From Candidatus Omnitrophota bacterium (lineage in GTDB: Bacteria > Omnitrophota > Koll11 > Gygaellales > Profunditerraquicolaceae): a stretch of 14,016 nt of DNA. Every line of letters starts with the position of its first letter. Positions within the stretch are counted from its first letter, which is position 1. Positions 13,355-14,016 of the stretch are shown here, piece after piece. Location: contig JAQULD010000033.1 in assembly GCA_028719045.1 (NCBI GenBank), positions 1 to 14,016 on the forward strand, written 5' to 3'. Position numbers and translations under genes: made by a program. The notes under the pieces are model-generated. The model did not search any database and was not told where the DNA came from. It was given only the letters and a program-made list of their open reading frames with translations.

Positions 13355-14016
13355 ATGAGAAACACGGAATTTTTTAAAAATAAAAAAGTGACAGTGGTGG
13401 GCCTTGCCCGCAGCGGCCTTTCCTGCGCGAACCTTCTCCATGAACTCGGCGCGCGTGTTTTCGTCACGGATAACAAAGATTGCGGCCCCGCCCGGGAAAA
13501 CCTGGCCCAGTTAAAATCTAAAGATATAAAAGCGGAGCTGGGAGGCCACACTAAAGGGTTTGTGGAGGGGAGCGACCTTGTGATCATCTCTCCCGGAGTC
13601 CTCGACAAAGCGCTTCCCGTTGTCTGGGCGAAGGAATTCAGGATCCCGGTAATCAGCGAAATAGAGTTTGCCTGGATGCTGTGCCCCGCTACGGTCGTGG
13701 CTGTAACAGGCTCTAACGGCAAGACGACCGTCACCACTCTTATCGGCAAGATCCTTGAGGCTGACGGAAAACGCGCTTTTGTCTGCGGCAATATCGGCAA
13801 CCCTTTTTCTTCGGAAGTGCGCAAGATGAATGAGGGTGATTTTGTTTCGCTGGAAGTAAGTTCTTTTCAGCTGGAAAAGATCAAGACCTTTAAGCCCAGG
13901 ATCGCGGTGATCCTGAATTTGTCGCGCAATCATCTGGACAGGCACAGCGACATGCAGGAATACCTGGATGCTAAAAAACGCGTATTCATGAACCAGGATA
14001 CTTTTGATTTCCTGGT
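13355..14016 (+). CDS. murD: UDP-MurNAc-L-alanine:D-glutamate ligase MurD (3' end beyond window)
   Basis: The open frame from the ATG at 13355 runs to the end of the window (220 codons), so the C-terminal ligase domain is missing. MurD adds D-glutamate to UDP-MurNAc-L-alanine. The N-terminal Rossmann-like domain has VTVVGLARSGLS (12-23) and ISPGV (78-82). The central domain has the ATP loop VTGSNGKTT (117-125), GNIGNPF (145-151), LEVSSFQLE (166-174), and NHLDRH (192-197) before the AKKR segment holding the likely carbamylated Lys207. VSSFQLE and GNIG separate MurD from MurE, MurF and MurC. Residue 192, usually Asp in the DHLDRH-type motif, is Asn here. It starts five bases after the mraY stop with no clear Shine-Dalgarno sequence. 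Confidence 0.95.
   Translation, partial: MRNTEFFKNKKVTVVGLARSGLSCANLLHELGARVFVTDNKDCGPARENLAQLKSKDIKAELGGHTKGFVEGSDLVIISPGVLDKALPVVWAKEFRIPVISEIEFAWMLCPATVVAVTGSNGKTTVTTLIGKILEADGKRAFVCGNIGNPFSSEVRKMNEGDFVSLEVSSFQLEKIKTFKPRIAVILNLSRNHLDRHSDMQEYLDAKKRVFMNQDTFDFL

Noticed and set aside
13336..13945. Two long overlapping minus-strand open frames
   Set aside because: They are antisense to the end of mraY and to murD, whose motifs are complete. Their products look like reverse-strand translations of coding DNA.
1..14016. A novel defence, toxin-antitoxin, biosynthetic or other undescribed multi-gene system
   Set aside because: All genes except the small lipoprotein and the divergent ftsL candidate match well-known housekeeping families in familiar order. 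The sequence gives no support for such a system.

Overview
The window is a densely packed stretch of bacterial chromosome with every recognisable gene on the + strand. About 350 of 14,016 bases lie between genes, and 174 of those are in a single gap. Nothing resembles a mobile element, CRISPR array, RNA gene or transferred island. The gene set indicates a diderm-type bacterium: a predicted lipoprotein is present, and MurE carries the DNPR motif that goes with meso-diaminopimelate peptidoglycan. The overall protein flavour (divergent FtsL, the small helical lipoprotein, rbfA next to a DHH phosphoesterase, a PcnB-like nucleotidyltransferase) reminds me of Candidatus Omnitrophota or another PVC-related candidate phylum. 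That assignment is inference from recollection, not proof.

Region 1 (1-5748) is a housekeeping run. It begins with the last 28 codons of NAD-dependent DNA ligase (ligA). A small lipoprotein of unknown function follows, then a metallo-beta-lactamase-fold hydrolase, a XerD-like tyrosine recombinase, a class II CCA/poly(A) nucleotidyltransferase, ribosome-binding factor A (rbfA), an NrnA-type DHH phosphoesterase and the bifunctional riboflavin kinase/FAD synthetase (ribF). Gaps are 35 bases or less, or the genes overlap, so they are probably co-transcribed. The rbfA-nrnA-ribF order is part of the widespread nusA-infB-rbfA-nrnA-truB-ribF-rpsO cluster, but truB is not between nrnA and ribF, and infB is not upstream of rbfA.

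Region 2 (5749-5922) is the only substantial intergenic region. It has a near-consensus sigma70-type promoter (TTGACA, 17 bp, TATACT). Three direct 10-bp repeats with an AAGTGG core follow, matching known MraZ boxes. The third repeat merges with the Shine-Dalgarno sequence of mraZ.

Region 3 (5923-14016) is the first part of a canonical division and cell wall (dcw) cluster: mraZ, rsmH, a divergent ftsL, ftsI, murE, murF, mraY and the first 220 codons of murD, which runs off the end. MurE, MurF and MurD build the UDP-MurNAc-peptide, MraY puts it on the lipid carrier, and FtsI with FtsL acts at the septum. MraZ probably represses the whole run through the three-box operator.

I found no evidence of a novel multi-gene system. 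The points most worth a second look are the MraZ operator layout, the unknown lipoprotein, the CCA-type enzyme encoded beside a DHH protein, the divergent FtsL, a 12-bp palindrome across the ftsI start, and a few substitutions in conserved motifs.
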